This document shows, in pieces, positions 35,053 to 44,239 of a DNA stretch of 64,000 nucleotides. This DNA is from CALMEC01 sp963777565 (lineage in GTDB: Bacteria > Actinomycetota > Thermoleophilia > Miltoncostaeales > Miltoncostaeaceae), in the NCBI GenBank assembly GCA_963777565.1, contig CAVZQZ010000010.1:434001-498000 (forward strand), written 5' to 3'. The translations under genes and the position numbers were made by a program. Each line of letters begins with the position of its first letter. The first letter of the stretch is position 1. Below the pieces are notes generated by a model that searched no databases, had not been told where the DNA came from, and worked only from the letters and a program-made list of their open reading frames with translations.

Positions 35053-35380
35053 TCAGACGAGATGGAGGTCGGGCCCGCTGCGCTCGATGATGCGCCGCGG
35101 AGCGGGCGCCGCGCGCAGATCGATCTCCACGTCGACCTCGCCCGCTCCGCGCACCACCCCCATCCGCACGCACCCGGCCGGGGCCGCCCCGGCAAGATCG
35201 CAGGTCGCCGACCGACGCGACCGGCCCGCCGTCGGCGCGCATCACGACGTCGCCCACGCGGACGCCCGCCGCAGCCGCCGAGCCGTCCTCGGCGCAACCG
35301 CGAACCAGCAAGCCGATGACGTCGGGGAGGCCCACCGCGCGTCGCATCGCGATCGCGACATTGCGCCGCCCAAATGACGC
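35053..35380 (-). pseudogene. PDZ-domain remnant of an HtrA-like protease, frameshifted
   Basis: On the reverse strand one frame reads RRAVGLPDVIGLLVRG and GVRVGDVVMRADGGPVAS, the core of a PDZ domain as found at the C-terminus of trypsin-like HtrA proteases. After GDLR the frame moves by one and continues as CVRMGVVRGAGEVDVEIDLRA to a TGA at 35053. No protease domain lies upstream; the terminator of the RTX gene does. It is either a decayed gene or a truncated remnant. Confidence 0.6.
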
Positions 35381-35406
35381 ACGGCCCGCCGGAGAGCGGG
35401 CCGTGC
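35379..35406 (-). terminator. Terminator after the RTX gene
   Basis: GCACGGCCCGC (35379-35389) pairs with GCGGGCCGTGC (35396-35406), 11 bp around a 6-nt loop. It lies 47 nt past the RTX gene stop and just before the PDZ remnant, followed on the reverse strand by CATTT. Confidence 0.7.
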
Positions 35407-35452
35407 GGGTACGCGCCCCCCGGGCGCGCGGACGGTCTTCGGCGCGGACCCT

Positions 35453-36151
35453 CTAGGAGGCCTGGCCAGGGTCGTTGTCGTCGCGGGGGTCGGTGCCGCC
35501 CTTGGCCGGGTTGCCGCGCAGGCGCGGCTCCGCCGGCGGGGTCGCCTCCTCGTCACCCGGCTCGGCCTCTGCGCCGTTGACGATGACCTTGCGTTCGCAA
35601 CTCGGGTGGACGATGTCCTCGGCACGGGCGATCGCGACGTCCCAGCCCGGGCCGCAGATCAGAAAGTCCGGCGTGCCGTCCGCCGCACGGGCGATCAGCA
35701 CGTCGTTGCCGTAGCCGCCGAACAGCATGTCGGCGCCGACGCCGGCGTACAGTGTGTCGTGGCCACGACCACCGTAGACGCGGTCGTCGCCGGAGCCGCC
35801 GAGGACGATGTCGTTGCCCCAGTCGCCGGAGACTACGTCGTCGCCTTGCTGGCCGAACAGCACGTCGAGCGCATCGCCGCCATGGATCACGTCGTTGCCC
35901 TCACCGCCGGCGACACGGTCGGCGCCGCGCGCCCCATTCAACACATCGTTGCCGAGGCCGCCACGGATGCGGTCGTTGCCCCGTAGGCCGTTGACGTAGT
36001 CGCCGCCGCCTCCCGCGAGGATGAGGTCGGCGCGGTTCGTCCCGAACAGCAGATCAGCGTTTTCGGTCCCGTTGATGTTCGCGGCCATCGCGACCGGCAC
36101 TCCGATCGTCAGTACCGCGGCTCCTGCGGCGAGTTTCGCTCTCAGCTTCAT
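35453..36151 (-). CDS. RTX (haemolysin-type) calcium-binding repeat protein
   Basis: 232 residues. A signal peptide (LAAGAAVLTIGVPVAMA) is followed by about nine nonapeptide-like GGxGxDxxx repeats (GGGGDYVNG, GGLGNDVLNG, GGEGNDVIHG, GGSGDDRVYGG, GGYGNDVL), which fold into a calcium beta-roll. A Cys pair (FLICGPGWD and PSCERKV) and an acidic, Pro-rich tail end the protein. It is secreted by Sec rather than type I, as expected for a Gram-positive-type cell. Role unknown. Confidence 0.85.
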   Translation of the reverse strand: MKLRAKLAAGAAVLTIGVPVAMAANINGTENADLLFGTNRADLILAGGGGDYVNGLRGNDRIRGGLGNDVLNGARGADRVAGGEGNDVIHGGDALDVLFGQQGDDVVSGDWGNDIVLGGSGDDRVYGGRGHDTLYAGVGADMLFGGYGNDVLIARAADGTPDFLICGPGWDVAIARAEDIVHPSCERKVIVNGAEAEPGDEEATPPAEPRLRGNPAKGGTDPRDDNDPGQAS

Positions 36152-36378
36152 GTGTGTGCTCCTCGTCCGATGACACAGGTGGCTGGCGGATGGAAGCCTC
36201 CACCGAGGTCATGAGCGGATTACGCAAACGATGTTCGGAAGCTGTAAGAGGTTCGGTGCCGACCTGTAAGGCCGCCACCGCAGAATCGGCGTGCTGAACG
36301 CCTCGGGGATTCCGGAAAACCAGTTGATTTACAGGCAGTTCGTGAGGTGTGGGGGCGCCTTGCCGCCTGCCGGTCGGG

Positions 36379-36951
36379 TCAGATGCGGTTGGCGACGCTC
36401 ACGAGGTCGGCGTAGGTCACCGGGCCGACGGTGTGCCCGCGGAGGCGCCCCTGGGCGTCGACGTAGTACGTCGCGGGCAGGTTGCTGACCTTGAGCATGT
36501 CGACGCCCACCTTGCCGCCCGGGTCGAAGATCGACGGGTGGGTCCAGCCCGCATCGGCGCTGAACGTACGGGCGCTTCGTCGCACGTCATTCATGTTGAG
36601 GCCGATCATGACCACGTCCGAGCGCTCCTGCGTGAAGCGCTTGAGCTCTGGCGCCTCCTGGCGGCACGGCCCGCACCACGACGCCCACACGTTGATGAAG
36701 ACGGGCTTGCCGCGAAACTCCGCCAGCGTCAGCCGCTTGCTCGTGAGGAGCTCCGGGCCGGCAACGGCCGGAGCGGGGGCGGTGCCGGTGAGCGACGGCC
36801 CCTCGGAGACGAGCGTCGGGGTGCCGCTCCCCTCACGCGTGAGGCCGACGATGAGGGCGCAGGCCACGACCGCGGCCGCCACGCAGCCCGCCACGATCTT
36901 CCAATGCCGTCTCAGCGGGCTCACGTCGGTCACCGAAACGGTGAATAGCAC
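36379..36951 (-). CDS. TlpA/ResA-type membrane-tethered thioredoxin
   Basis: 190 residues. An N-terminal membrane helix (IVAGCVAAAVVACALIVGL) tethers a thioredoxin-fold domain with the catalytic CxxC in WASWCGPCRQEAPEL. The remaining strands (VFINVWASW, VVMIGLNMND) and the cis-Pro loop (NLPATYYVD) are normal for the TlpA/ResA group. It should reduce disulfides outside the membrane, for instance in apocytochrome c, which fits the two haem-c lipoproteins elsewhere in the window. Lies just downstream of recQ (9 nt gap). Confidence 0.88.
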   Translation of the reverse strand: MLFTVSVTDVSPLRRHWKIVAGCVAAAVVACALIVGLTREGSGTPTLVSEGPSLTGTAPAPAVAGPELLTSKRLTLAEFRGKPVFINVWASWCGPCRQEAPELKRFTQERSDVVMIGLNMNDVRRSARTFSADAGWTHPSIFDPGGKVGVDMLKVSNLPATYYVDAQGRLRGHTVGPVTYADLVSVANRI

Positions 36952-36960
36952 ACGCCGGGA

Positions 36961-38811
36961 TCACATCCCGAGGTCGACCGTTCCGGCGGCGTGCGACCTC
37001 ACGAGCTCGAGCAACGGTTCTCCGTAGCGGTCGGCCTTCGCCGCGCCGATGCCGGGAATGGCGAGGAGCGCCGCCGTCGTATCCGGACGTGTTACGGCGA
37101 TGGTCCGGAGCGTCGCGTCGTGGAACACGACGTACGGCGGTACCTGCTGCTCGTCCGCGAGCCGCCGGCGCAGCGCCCGCAGGGCGTCGAAGAGCGGCTC
37201 CGCTCCGCCAGGGAGCTCGACCGCGGCGGCCCGCTTCGCAGTGGAGCCCCGCCGGGTCGTCGGTCGTAGGCGACGCAGCTCCAGGCGGCGCTCGCCCCGC
37301 AGCACCACGCGGGCGGACTCGGTCGGGGAGAGCCCGCCGTGGCCGTCGGGATGGGGCCGCAGCAGGTTCATGGCGACCAGCTGGCGGATAACACCGCGCC
37401 ACGCGTGCTCGTCGAGCTCCTCGCCGACGCCGAACGTCGGCAGCTCGTCATGGCCGTGCTGCGCGACCTTCGGCGTGTGGCGGCCCAAGAGAACGTCGAC
37501 GATGTGCATCGCGCCGAAGCGCCCGCCGGTCCGCACGACCGCCGACAGGGCTTTCTGCGCCGCCACGGTTCCGTCCCACGTCTCCGGTGGTTCGGCGCAC
37601 ACGTCGCAGTTGCCGCACCCTCCCTCGCGGTGCTCGCCAAAGTAGGCGAGCAGGAGCTGGCGGCGGCATTGCGCGGTCTCGCAGTAGCCGAGCATCGCGT
37701 CGAGCTTGCGCGACTCGACCAGTCGCACGTTCGCCGGTGCGTCGGACCGCTCGATGAGGCGCCGCACGAGCATGAGATCCGCCAGGCCGTAGGTCATCCA
37801 CGCCTCGGCCGGCTCGCCGTCGCGCCCCGCCCGCCCGGTTTCCTGGTAGTAGCCCTCCAGGCTCTTCGGGAGGTCGAGGTGGGCGACGAACCTCACGTCG
37901 GGCTTGTCGATGCCCATCCCGAAGGCGATCGTCGCGACCACGACCACCCCGTCTTCGCGGAGGAACCGTTCCTGGTTGGCGGCGCGCACCGACCCGTCGA
38001 GCCCGGCGTGGTACGGCACGGCGTCCACGCCTTGACCGGTCAGCCACTCGGCGAGCTCGTCCACCCGCCGCCGCGACAAGCAGTAGACGATGCCCGCCTC
38101 GCCTTCGTGGTCGGCGAGGAACCGCAGCAGCTGCTTGCGTTCGGAGTCCTTCTCCACCACCGAGTAGCGGATGTTCGGACGGTCGAAGCTCGCCACGAAC
38201 TCCGGCGCGCCGCCGAGCGCGAGGCGTTCTCGGATCTCGTTGCGGGTGAGCTCGTCGGCGGTGGCCGTGAGCGCGACGCGTGGGATGCCCGGGTAGCGCT
38301 CAGCGAGCACCGCGAGCTGCAGGTACTCGGGGCGGAAGTCGTGCCCCCATTGCGATACGCAGTGGGCCTCGTCGATGGCGAACAATGCGATTCCACCGGC
38401 GTCGCGCAGCTCGTCGAGCCGACCCAGGAACGCTTCCGTGAGGAGTCGCTCCGGGGCGACATAGAGCAGGTCGAGCTCACCCCGGCTGAGCCGGGCGAGC
38501 ACCTCCCGGGCGGCGTCCTGCGAGAGGCTGGAGTTGAGCACCGCCGCCCGCACGCCGAGCTGGGTCAGCGCCGCGACCTGGTCGTGCATCAGGGCGATCA
38601 GCGGTGAGACGACCAGGCCGACGCCGTCGCGGAGAATCGCTGGGATCTGGAAGCACACCGACTTTCCGCCGCCGGTCGGCATGAGCACGATTGCGTCGTC
38701 GCCCGCCATCACCCGCTCGACGATCGCCTCCTGCGCCCCCCGGAAGGCGGGATACCCGAACACGGTGCGCAGGCACTCGGCGGGCGTCGTGGCGGTGGGG
38801 CGAGTGGCCAT
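36961..38811 (-). CDS. recQ: ATP-dependent DNA helicase RecQ
   Basis: 616 residues with the full bacterial architecture. Walker A TGGGKS in the N-terminal helicase lobe, DEAH box in FAIDEAHCVSQWGHDFRP, arginine-finger-rich motif VI QETGRAGRDGEP, the RQC zinc site around CETAQCRRQLLLAYFGE and GCGNCDVC, and a C-terminal HRDC domain ending YGEPLLELVRSH. It unwinds 3'-tailed DNA in repair and recombination. Divergent from the ETF-QO gene. The 9-nt gap to the TlpA gene suggests co-transcription. Confidence 0.96.
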   Translation of the reverse strand: MATRPTATTPAECLRTVFGYPAFRGAQEAIVERVMAGDDAIVLMPTGGGKSVCFQIPAILRDGVGLVVSPLIALMHDQVAALTQLGVRAAVLNSSLSQDAAREVLARLSRGELDLLYVAPERLLTEAFLGRLDELRDAGGIALFAIDEAHCVSQWGHDFRPEYLQLAVLAERYPGIPRVALTATADELTRNEIRERLALGGAPEFVASFDRPNIRYSVVEKDSERKQLLRFLADHEGEAGIVYCLSRRRVDELAEWLTGQGVDAVPYHAGLDGSVRAANQERFLREDGVVVVATIAFGMGIDKPDVRFVAHLDLPKSLEGYYQETGRAGRDGEPAEAWMTYGLADLMLVRRLIERSDAPANVRLVESRKLDAMLGYCETAQCRRQLLLAYFGEHREGGCGNCDVCAEPPETWDGTVAAQKALSAVVRTGGRFGAMHIVDVLLGRHTPKVAQHGHDELPTFGVGEELDEHAWRGVIRQLVAMNLLRPHPDGHGGLSPTESARVVLRGERRLELRRLRPTTRRGSTAKRAAAVELPGGAEPLFDALRALRRRLADEQQVPPYVVFHDATLRTIAVTRPDTTAALLAIPGIGAAKADRYGEPLLELVRSHAAGTVDLGM

Positions 38812-38931
38812 CGGTCCCGGCGGGTTGTATCACGGACGAACGTCCGTTATGCGCATGGGTGCGTGCCACCCGGGGGGTGGGTGTCGCGTAGACTCCCGCG
38901 CGCCACGAACTCCGCGTTCCCGAGAGGTCAG

Positions 38932-40623
38932 ATGGACATCGTTCCTGCCGATTATCCGCCCCGTTTTCGCGCGTCCGACTATGTCGTGCGGCCGACCGCC
39001 GGCGAGGACGAGCGCATCGACGTCGGCGTGCTGTTCGTCGGGGGCGGCCCGGCCGGTCTGGCCGGCGCGGTTCGGCTCGGCCAGCTGCTCGCCGAGGACC
39101 CGGCGGTCGCGGAATCGCTCGGCGAGGTGCCGATCGCGGTCGTCGAGAAGGGCAAGGGGCCGGGCTCCCACCTGATGTCCGGCGCCGTTATGCGCCCGGG
39201 CCCGTTCCGGTCGCTGTTCCCGGACGTGGCGAAGGAGGACCTCCCGATCTACAGCGAGGTCACCGGCGAGGCCATGTACTTCATGACCAAGAGCGCGGCG
39301 TTCCGGCTCCCGATGCCGCCGCCGCAGATGAAGAACCACGGCAACTGGGTCGTGTCGATCAGCCAGCTCGGGCGTTGGATGGCGGAGCAGGCCGAGGCGC
39401 TCGGCGCGTACATGCTCCCCGAGACCGACGCCCAGAAGATCATCGTCGACGATGGCCGCGTGATGGGTGTCGTGACCGGTGACAAGGGCCGCGGCAAGGA
39501 GGGGGAGGAGCTCGCCACGTTCGAGCCCGGCATGGAGCTCCACGCGCAGGTCACCGCCGTGTGCGAGGGCACCCAGGGCCACCTCGCCGGCGTGATGCGC
39601 AAGCATTTCGAGCTGGACGCCGCGCCGCAGACCTACGAGCTCGGCGTCAAGGAGGTCTGGGAGGTCACCAAGCCCCTCGACAAAGTCATCCACACCGCCG
39701 GCTGGCCGTTGCGGTTGGGATCGAAGTACCGCGAGTACGGCGGGTCGTGGATCTACCCCATGGGCGAGGACAAGGTCTCGATCGGTTTCGTGACGGGCCT
39801 CGATTACGCCGACGCGAGCCTCTCGGTGCACGACCTGCTGCAGCAGTTCAAGTCGCACAAGCTCGTGCGCGGCATCCTCGAGGGTGGCCGGCGCATCGCC
39901 TGGGGCGCGAAGACGATCCCGGGCGGCGGCTTCAACGCGCTGCCGACCCGCCTCCATGTTCCCGGCGCGCTCCTCTGCGGCGACTCCGCCGGGTTCGTGA
40001 ACATGTCGGCGCTCAAAGGCGTCCACTACGCGATCCAGTCGGGCATCCTCGCCGCCGAGGCGATCTACGACTCGCTGAAGGCCGGCGCGGCCACGTCCAC
40101 CACCGGCCTCTGGGGCTACGACAAGAAGATCCGCGACAGCTTCATCTGGCAGGACCTCTGGCGCGAGCGCAACGTCCGCCCGGCGTTCCAGCAGGGGTTC
40201 GTCTACGGCGCGCTCATCGGCGGCATGGTCACCGGCACGCGCGGCAAGCTGCCCAAGCACATCCCGCACTCGGCCGACGCCAAGGCGCCCGTGTTCATCG
40301 GCGACCGCGAGAAGGAGTACCCGAAGCCCGACGGCCAGTACTTCTTCGACAAGCTCTCCAGCGTTTTCGTGAGCGGCAACAAGACTCGTGACGACCAGCC
40401 GAGCCACATCCGCGTGCAGCAGCACGTCCCGCGGGAACTCGCGGTGATGTGGGAGGCCATGTGCCCCGCAAAGGTGTACGAGGTCGAGGAGAACGGCGGC
40501 GGCGAAATGGTCGACGTCAAGGTCAACGCCTCGAACTGCGTTCAATGCGGGGCGATCACCGCGAAGGGCGGCCAGCTCACCCCGCCCGAGGGCGGGTCCG
40601 GACCGGAGTACACGCTGACCTGA
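38932..40623 (+). CDS. Electron transfer flavoprotein-quinone oxidoreductase
   Basis: 563 residues of the ETF-QO/FixC family. FAD-binding FVGGGPAGLAGAVRLG, ETF-contact and quinone-loop regions (GNWVVSISQLGRWM; FVNMSALKGVHYA), and the C-terminal ferredoxin-like iron-sulfur region are present. Human and bacterial ETF-QO use four Cys: one in CPA and the CxxCxxC block. Here I see MCPAKVYEV and NCVQCGAIT, so the last Cys is Ile. The enzyme passes electrons from ETF to the quinone pool in fatty-acid and amino-acid oxidation. The ATG follows CGAGAGGTCAG. Confidence 0.92.
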   Translation: MDIVPADYPPRFRASDYVVRPTAGEDERIDVGVLFVGGGPAGLAGAVRLGQLLAEDPAVAESLGEVPIAVVEKGKGPGSHLMSGAVMRPGPFRSLFPDVAKEDLPIYSEVTGEAMYFMTKSAAFRLPMPPPQMKNHGNWVVSISQLGRWMAEQAEALGAYMLPETDAQKIIVDDGRVMGVVTGDKGRGKEGEELATFEPGMELHAQVTAVCEGTQGHLAGVMRKHFELDAAPQTYELGVKEVWEVTKPLDKVIHTAGWPLRLGSKYREYGGSWIYPMGEDKVSIGFVTGLDYADASLSVHDLLQQFKSHKLVRGILEGGRRIAWGAKTIPGGGFNALPTRLHVPGALLCGDSAGFVNMSALKGVHYAIQSGILAAEAIYDSLKAGAATSTTGLWGYDKKIRDSFIWQDLWRERNVRPAFQQGFVYGALIGGMVTGTRGKLPKHIPHSADAKAPVFIGDREKEYPKPDGQYFFDKLSSVFVSGNKTRDDQPSHIRVQQHVPRELAVMWEAMCPAKVYEVEENGGGEMVDVKVNASNCVQCGAITAKGGQLTPPEGGSGPEYTLT

Positions 40624-40667
40624 GCACTCGGGCTGTCGATCCCGCTGCCCAGGCGCTGCTGGGCTGG

Positions 40668-41285
40668 ATGCAGCGGAACGGCCCCCGTCTGCATGCGCTG
40701 CTCGACGAGGAGGCGGCCGGCAGCGACGACCACTCGCCGGCCGGCGAGGCCGCGATCCGCGCGCACCTGCGGCTCGTTGCCGAGGCGCTCGCGGCGACGG
40801 CCGGGCCCGCCACGCGATCTGGATTCGAGGATCTCGCCGGGTCGATGCCCGCGCGGCTCGACGCCTCGCGCGACGAGCTCGACGCCGAGCTCGAGCTCCT
40901 GGCGGACGCCGCCGCGCACGAGCTCGATCTCCAGTTCGGCGCGGCCCAGGCGAGCAACGACCCGTCGGTGCGGGAGGTCACGCAGCGTCGCCTGCGTGTG
41001 CAGGTCTGGACCCGGGTGTTCCTGCGACGCGTCGGCGAGGCGGCCGGCGACGGCGCGTTCGCCGGCGCCGCCCTCGAATGGATGGCCGCGCGCCAGGACG
41101 ATCTGGCGAACCTGATCTTCGCGATGGACCGGCGCGCGAAGGAGGGCGAGATCGCGCGACGCGGCCCCGAGGCCGTCGACGACCCCGACGTCGTCAACCG
41201 GATCGGTCAAGCGGCAATGCTGCAGGCACACATGCGGTTCCTGGTGGAGGCGATCGCCGCGACGCTCACCACGCGACGAGCCTGA
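40668..41285 (+). CDS. Helical hypothetical protein after the ETF-QO gene
   Basis: 205 residues from the ATG at 40668. The frame is open further upstream, to a CTG at 40620 overlapping the ETF-QO stop, and the sequence from there (STRAVDPAAQALLGW) looks equally good, so the start is unsure. Nearly all helix, rich in Ala, Glu and Arg, with no Cys and no membrane segment. It follows the ETF-QO gene immediately and may be its partner or an assembly factor. Not a family I can name. Confidence 0.6.
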   Translation: MQRNGPRLHALLDEEAAGSDDHSPAGEAAIRAHLRLVAEALAATAGPATRSGFEDLAGSMPARLDASRDELDAELELLADAAAHELDLQFGAAQASNDPSVREVTQRRLRVQVWTRVFLRRVGEAAGDGAFAGAALEWMAARQDDLANLIFAMDRRAKEGEIARRGPEAVDDPDVVNRIGQAAMLQAHMRFLVEAIAATLTTRRA

Positions 41286-41422
41286 AGGCCAGCCCAGCAG
41301 TCTGTAAGTGTTTTGTGACCGGGCATAAGCGGGGCCACCGGGCCGCGTTACATAGGTAAACCGTCTCGCGGAGAGCCTTCCCGCATGGTCTCTCGAGGCT
41401 TCCGTTCAAGGAGAAGAACGAG

Positions 41423-41917
41423 ATGCGAAGACTTCTTGCCGTGGCTGTGATCGCCGCCTTCGCGGCCGTACCGTTCGCGACCGCTGAACGTCCAGCCGCC
41501 CCCGGAAAATCCGGCGTGACGACCCAACCATCTTCGTCGCCGAAGAAGGGCGCGAAGCCCTGCAAGAAGCCGCCGAAGCACGGGGTGAAGTTCATCATCC
41601 GCGGCGTCGTCGCCTTCCCGCCCGACGGCACCGGGACCATGTTGGTCGACATCACCAGTGTGAACTCCCACGCCAAGAAGGCGCTTCAAGGGCCGAGCGC
41701 CCGCGGCGGCGGCGCGTACGACGCGAAGCTTGTGCCCGTCCTGATCGACAAGTGCACGTTCATCACCGGAACCGGCAAGCATCCGCACAAGCGCTCGTGG
41801 AAGACGCTGACGTCCGGGGATCGGGTGGTGATCGGCTGGCAGGCGAAGCGCGGCACCGCCTACCTCGCTCTCGGCCCGGCCCAGCGCGTCGTCGACCGGG
41901 GACAGCCGCACTCCTAG
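41423..41917 (+). CDS. Secreted hypothetical protein
   Basis: 164 residues. AAGGAG precedes the ATG. A signal peptide (LLAVAVIAAFAAVPFATA) is followed by a Lys/Pro/Ser-rich stretch and a beta-rich domain of about 100 residues (FIIRGVVAFPPDGTGTMLVDI, DRVVIGWQAKRGTAYLAL), with two Cys, one at the start and one in VLIDKCTF. Function unknown, possibly an OB-fold-like extracellular module. Confidence 0.7.
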   Translation: MRRLLAVAVIAAFAAVPFATAERPAAPGKSGVTTQPSSSPKKGAKPCKKPPKHGVKFIIRGVVAFPPDGTGTMLVDITSVNSHAKKALQGPSARGGGAYDAKLVPVLIDKCTFITGTGKHPHKRSWKTLTSGDRVVIGWQAKRGTAYLALGPAQRVVDRGQPHS

Positions 41918-41932
41918 TCTTCACGGAGCAAC

Positions 41933-41972
41933 GGCGCCGACGCCCGGGTCCGATGGTCCGGGGGTCGGCGCC
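41933..41972. terminator. Hairpin between convergent genes
   Basis: GGCGCCGACGCCCGG (41933-41947) pairs with TCCGGGGGTCGGCGCC (41957-41972) with one bulge. A second short hairpin follows at about 41987-42003. They separate the secreted-protein gene from the convergent SpoIIE phosphatase gene. Confidence 0.65.
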
Positions 41973-42010
41973 CGCCAATCGGATGGCCCGTCGCGCCGAC
42001 GGGCCGCCGC

Positions 42011-44239
42011 TCAGGCCGTGCGGCGCACGACGGCGAGCGCGGCGTCGTCGCCGAGCGGCCCGCCGGCGAACCGTCGGGCCGCCGCGTAGACCTCCTGCGC
42101 GATCGTGACCGCCGGCTGGGTCACCACCCGCAGGATCGTCTTGCGGAGGCGCTCCTCGCCGAACGGCTCATCGCCGCGCATCGCGTCGAGGATGCCATCG
42201 GTGGTGAGCACCAGCAGCGCCCCGGGCGGGAACGGGGTCGTGTGCGTGCGGTACGGACCCTCCATCACGAAGCCGAGCGGGGGATCGGGATCCTCGAGCG
42301 CGGTGACCGACCCGTCGGCGCCGACCAGCAGCGGCGGCGGGTGTCCCGCGCTCGTCCATTCGAGCGCGTCGGCGTTGCGGTCGATGACCGCGAGGAACGC
42401 CGTGACGAAAGCGGCCTCGCCGAGTCGTCCCGTCACGAGTCGGCTGAGCTCGTCGAGCAGCCGGCCCGGATCCTGCTCGTGCGCGGCGAGACCTTCCACC
42501 AGATAGCGCACCATCCCGGTCGTGCCGGCTGCCTGCACCCCCTTGCCCGCGACGTCGCCGACCATCACCGCCACCCGGCCGTTCGGGAGCACCCACACGT
42601 CGTAGAGGTCGCCGCCGACCATGGCGCCGGCCGCCGCGCGGTAGAGGGTGGCCATCTCCAGACCGTCAACCTCGGGCGGCTCCTCCGCGAGCAGCGCGTC
42701 CTGCAGCGTCTCGGCGATCTGCCGCTCCTGCTCGAATTGCAACGCGTTCTGGAGGGCCGCCGCCGCGTGGCGGCACAACTCGCGCAGCACCCGCAGGTCG
42801 CGCTCGGCGAACGCGTCCGGCTCCGGGCTGTTGACGGTCAGCACGCCGTAGACGCGGTCGGCGAGCTCGATCGGGACGGCCATGAATGAGCGGATCTCGG
42901 CCGGCTCGATGATGGGCAGGTCGAGGCCGGGATCGTCGTAGGTGTCGGTGCAGAGGTAGGCGCGGCGGGTGTCGACGACCCGTGCGAGCACCCCCTCGCC
43001 GCGCCGCCGGCGCATGCCGCGCAGCGTCTCCCTGGTGAAGCCGGCCGCCGCGGCCACAGCGAGGTCCCCTCGACGACGCACCGTGAGCAGCGCGACCTTC
43101 TCCGCTCCCACGAGCGCGACCGCCTGCTGGACCAGTTGGTCGTGGATGTCGGCACGCGTCAGCGCCGACGCCAGCATGTGGGCCGCCCGCGCGATCGCGA
43201 TCTCCTCTTGCGCGCGCCGCTCCTCCCGCTCGAGCAGGGCGGCGTTCTCCTCCGCGAGCGCCCGCGCCTCGAGCAGGGCACGGTGGCGGACGGTGATGTC
43301 GGACAGGATCACCACGCGGCCGAGGAGCGTGCCAGACGAGTCGCGCACCGGTGCGCTGAATCGCTCCAGGACCAGGCCGTCGATCGTCTCCAGCTGGTCG
43401 CGCAGCGTCGAATCGGGGCGCTCCCGCAACCGCATGGCGATCGCCTCGTAGGCGTCGGGGTCGCGGAACCGGGGCTTGATGTGCTCGCGGAGCATCCGCT
43501 CGGCCGGCTGGCCCACGAGGATGTCCGGCGACACCCGAAGGAGCTCCCCGTAGGCGCGGTTGACCACGCTGATCATGCCGTCGGTGTCGATCACGATCAC
43601 GCCGTTGCGGGTGGTCGCGAGCACCGCCTCGAGGACCTGCCGTGTTCGGCGGTTGCGGTCGCGCAGGAGGGCGTTCTGGACCGCAAGCGAGATCTGGGGC
43701 GCGAGCGCCTCGAGGGCCAGTCGCTCCGTCTCGCCGATAGGTGCGCGTCCGGTGAGGTTCACGAGGGCGAGCGCCCCGAGGTGCGGGTTGCTCGGTGTTC
43801 GCAACGGCATGGCCACCGCGCTCGCGCCCGCCAGGACGTTTCGCGCGTCGCGCAGGGGGACCCCTGCATCCTCGATCTCCGCGAGGCGCGCAAGCACGGC
43901 AGGCTCGGCCATCACGTCGGGCCAGATCACTGTGCGGCCGCCGGCGAGCCCGGTGAGGCCCAGGTCGGCGGTCTCGGGTCGCAGGGCGCTGAGGGCGGGG
44001 CCGTAGATGCGGGCGATCTCGGGGTCGCCGGCGCTGTGGGCGCGCCCTACGCGCTTGCGGTCCTCCTCCGCGGCCCGCACCAGCACGAGATCCACGGCGA
44101 ACGCCTCGCGGAGCCGGTCGGCGATGAGCAGGAGGCTCTGATCGAGCGATGCGGGCGGCTCCAGCCCGGCGAGCAGCTCGAACGGTGCGCCCTGACGCCC
44201 GGTCGGGAGGTCGGTGACCCGGCGCGACAGTTCCGTCAC
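42011..44239 (-). CDS. GAF-PAS-GAF sensor with SpoIIE/PP2C phosphatase domain
   Basis: 742 residues from a GTG at 44239 that overlaps the preceding stop (GTGA). Order: N-terminal GAF (residues about 20-190), PAS with VLATTRNGVIVIDTDGMISVVN (about 205-330), a coiled-coil helix (LLEREERRAQEEIAI), a second GAF (about 355-500, MAVPIELADRVYGVLTV), and a SpoIIE-type PP2C phosphatase (GDLYDVWVLPNGRVAVMVGDVAGKG; TSAGHPPPLL; GDDAALAVVRR), where the two Asp of GDVAGKG bind metal. It should dephosphorylate a STAS anti-anti-sigma factor; a STAS gene lies near 46.2 kb. Confidence 0.9.
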   Translation of the reverse strand: MTELSRRVTDLPTGRQGAPFELLAGLEPPASLDQSLLLIADRLREAFAVDLVLVRAAEEDRKRVGRAHSAGDPEIARIYGPALSALRPETADLGLTGLAGGRTVIWPDVMAEPAVLARLAEIEDAGVPLRDARNVLAGASAVAMPLRTPSNPHLGALALVNLTGRAPIGETERLALEALAPQISLAVQNALLRDRNRRTRQVLEAVLATTRNGVIVIDTDGMISVVNRAYGELLRVSPDILVGQPAERMLREHIKPRFRDPDAYEAIAMRLRERPDSTLRDQLETIDGLVLERFSAPVRDSSGTLLGRVVILSDITVRHRALLEARALAEENAALLEREERRAQEEIAIARAAHMLASALTRADIHDQLVQQAVALVGAEKVALLTVRRRGDLAVAAAAGFTRETLRGMRRRRGEGVLARVVDTRRAYLCTDTYDDPGLDLPIIEPAEIRSFMAVPIELADRVYGVLTVNSPEPDAFAERDLRVLRELCRHAAAALQNALQFEQERQIAETLQDALLAEEPPEVDGLEMATLYRAAAGAMVGGDLYDVWVLPNGRVAVMVGDVAGKGVQAAGTTGMVRYLVEGLAAHEQDPGRLLDELSRLVTGRLGEAAFVTAFLAVIDRNADALEWTSAGHPPPLLVGADGSVTALEDPDPPLGFVMEGPYRTHTTPFPPGALLVLTTDGILDAMRGDEPFGEERLRKTILRVVTQPAVTIAQEVYAAARRFAGGPLGDDAALAVVRRTA

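Noticed and set aside
38830..40545. Long reverse-strand frame opposite the ETF-QO gene
   Set aside because: Antisense of a conserved gene; its protein has no recognisable pattern.
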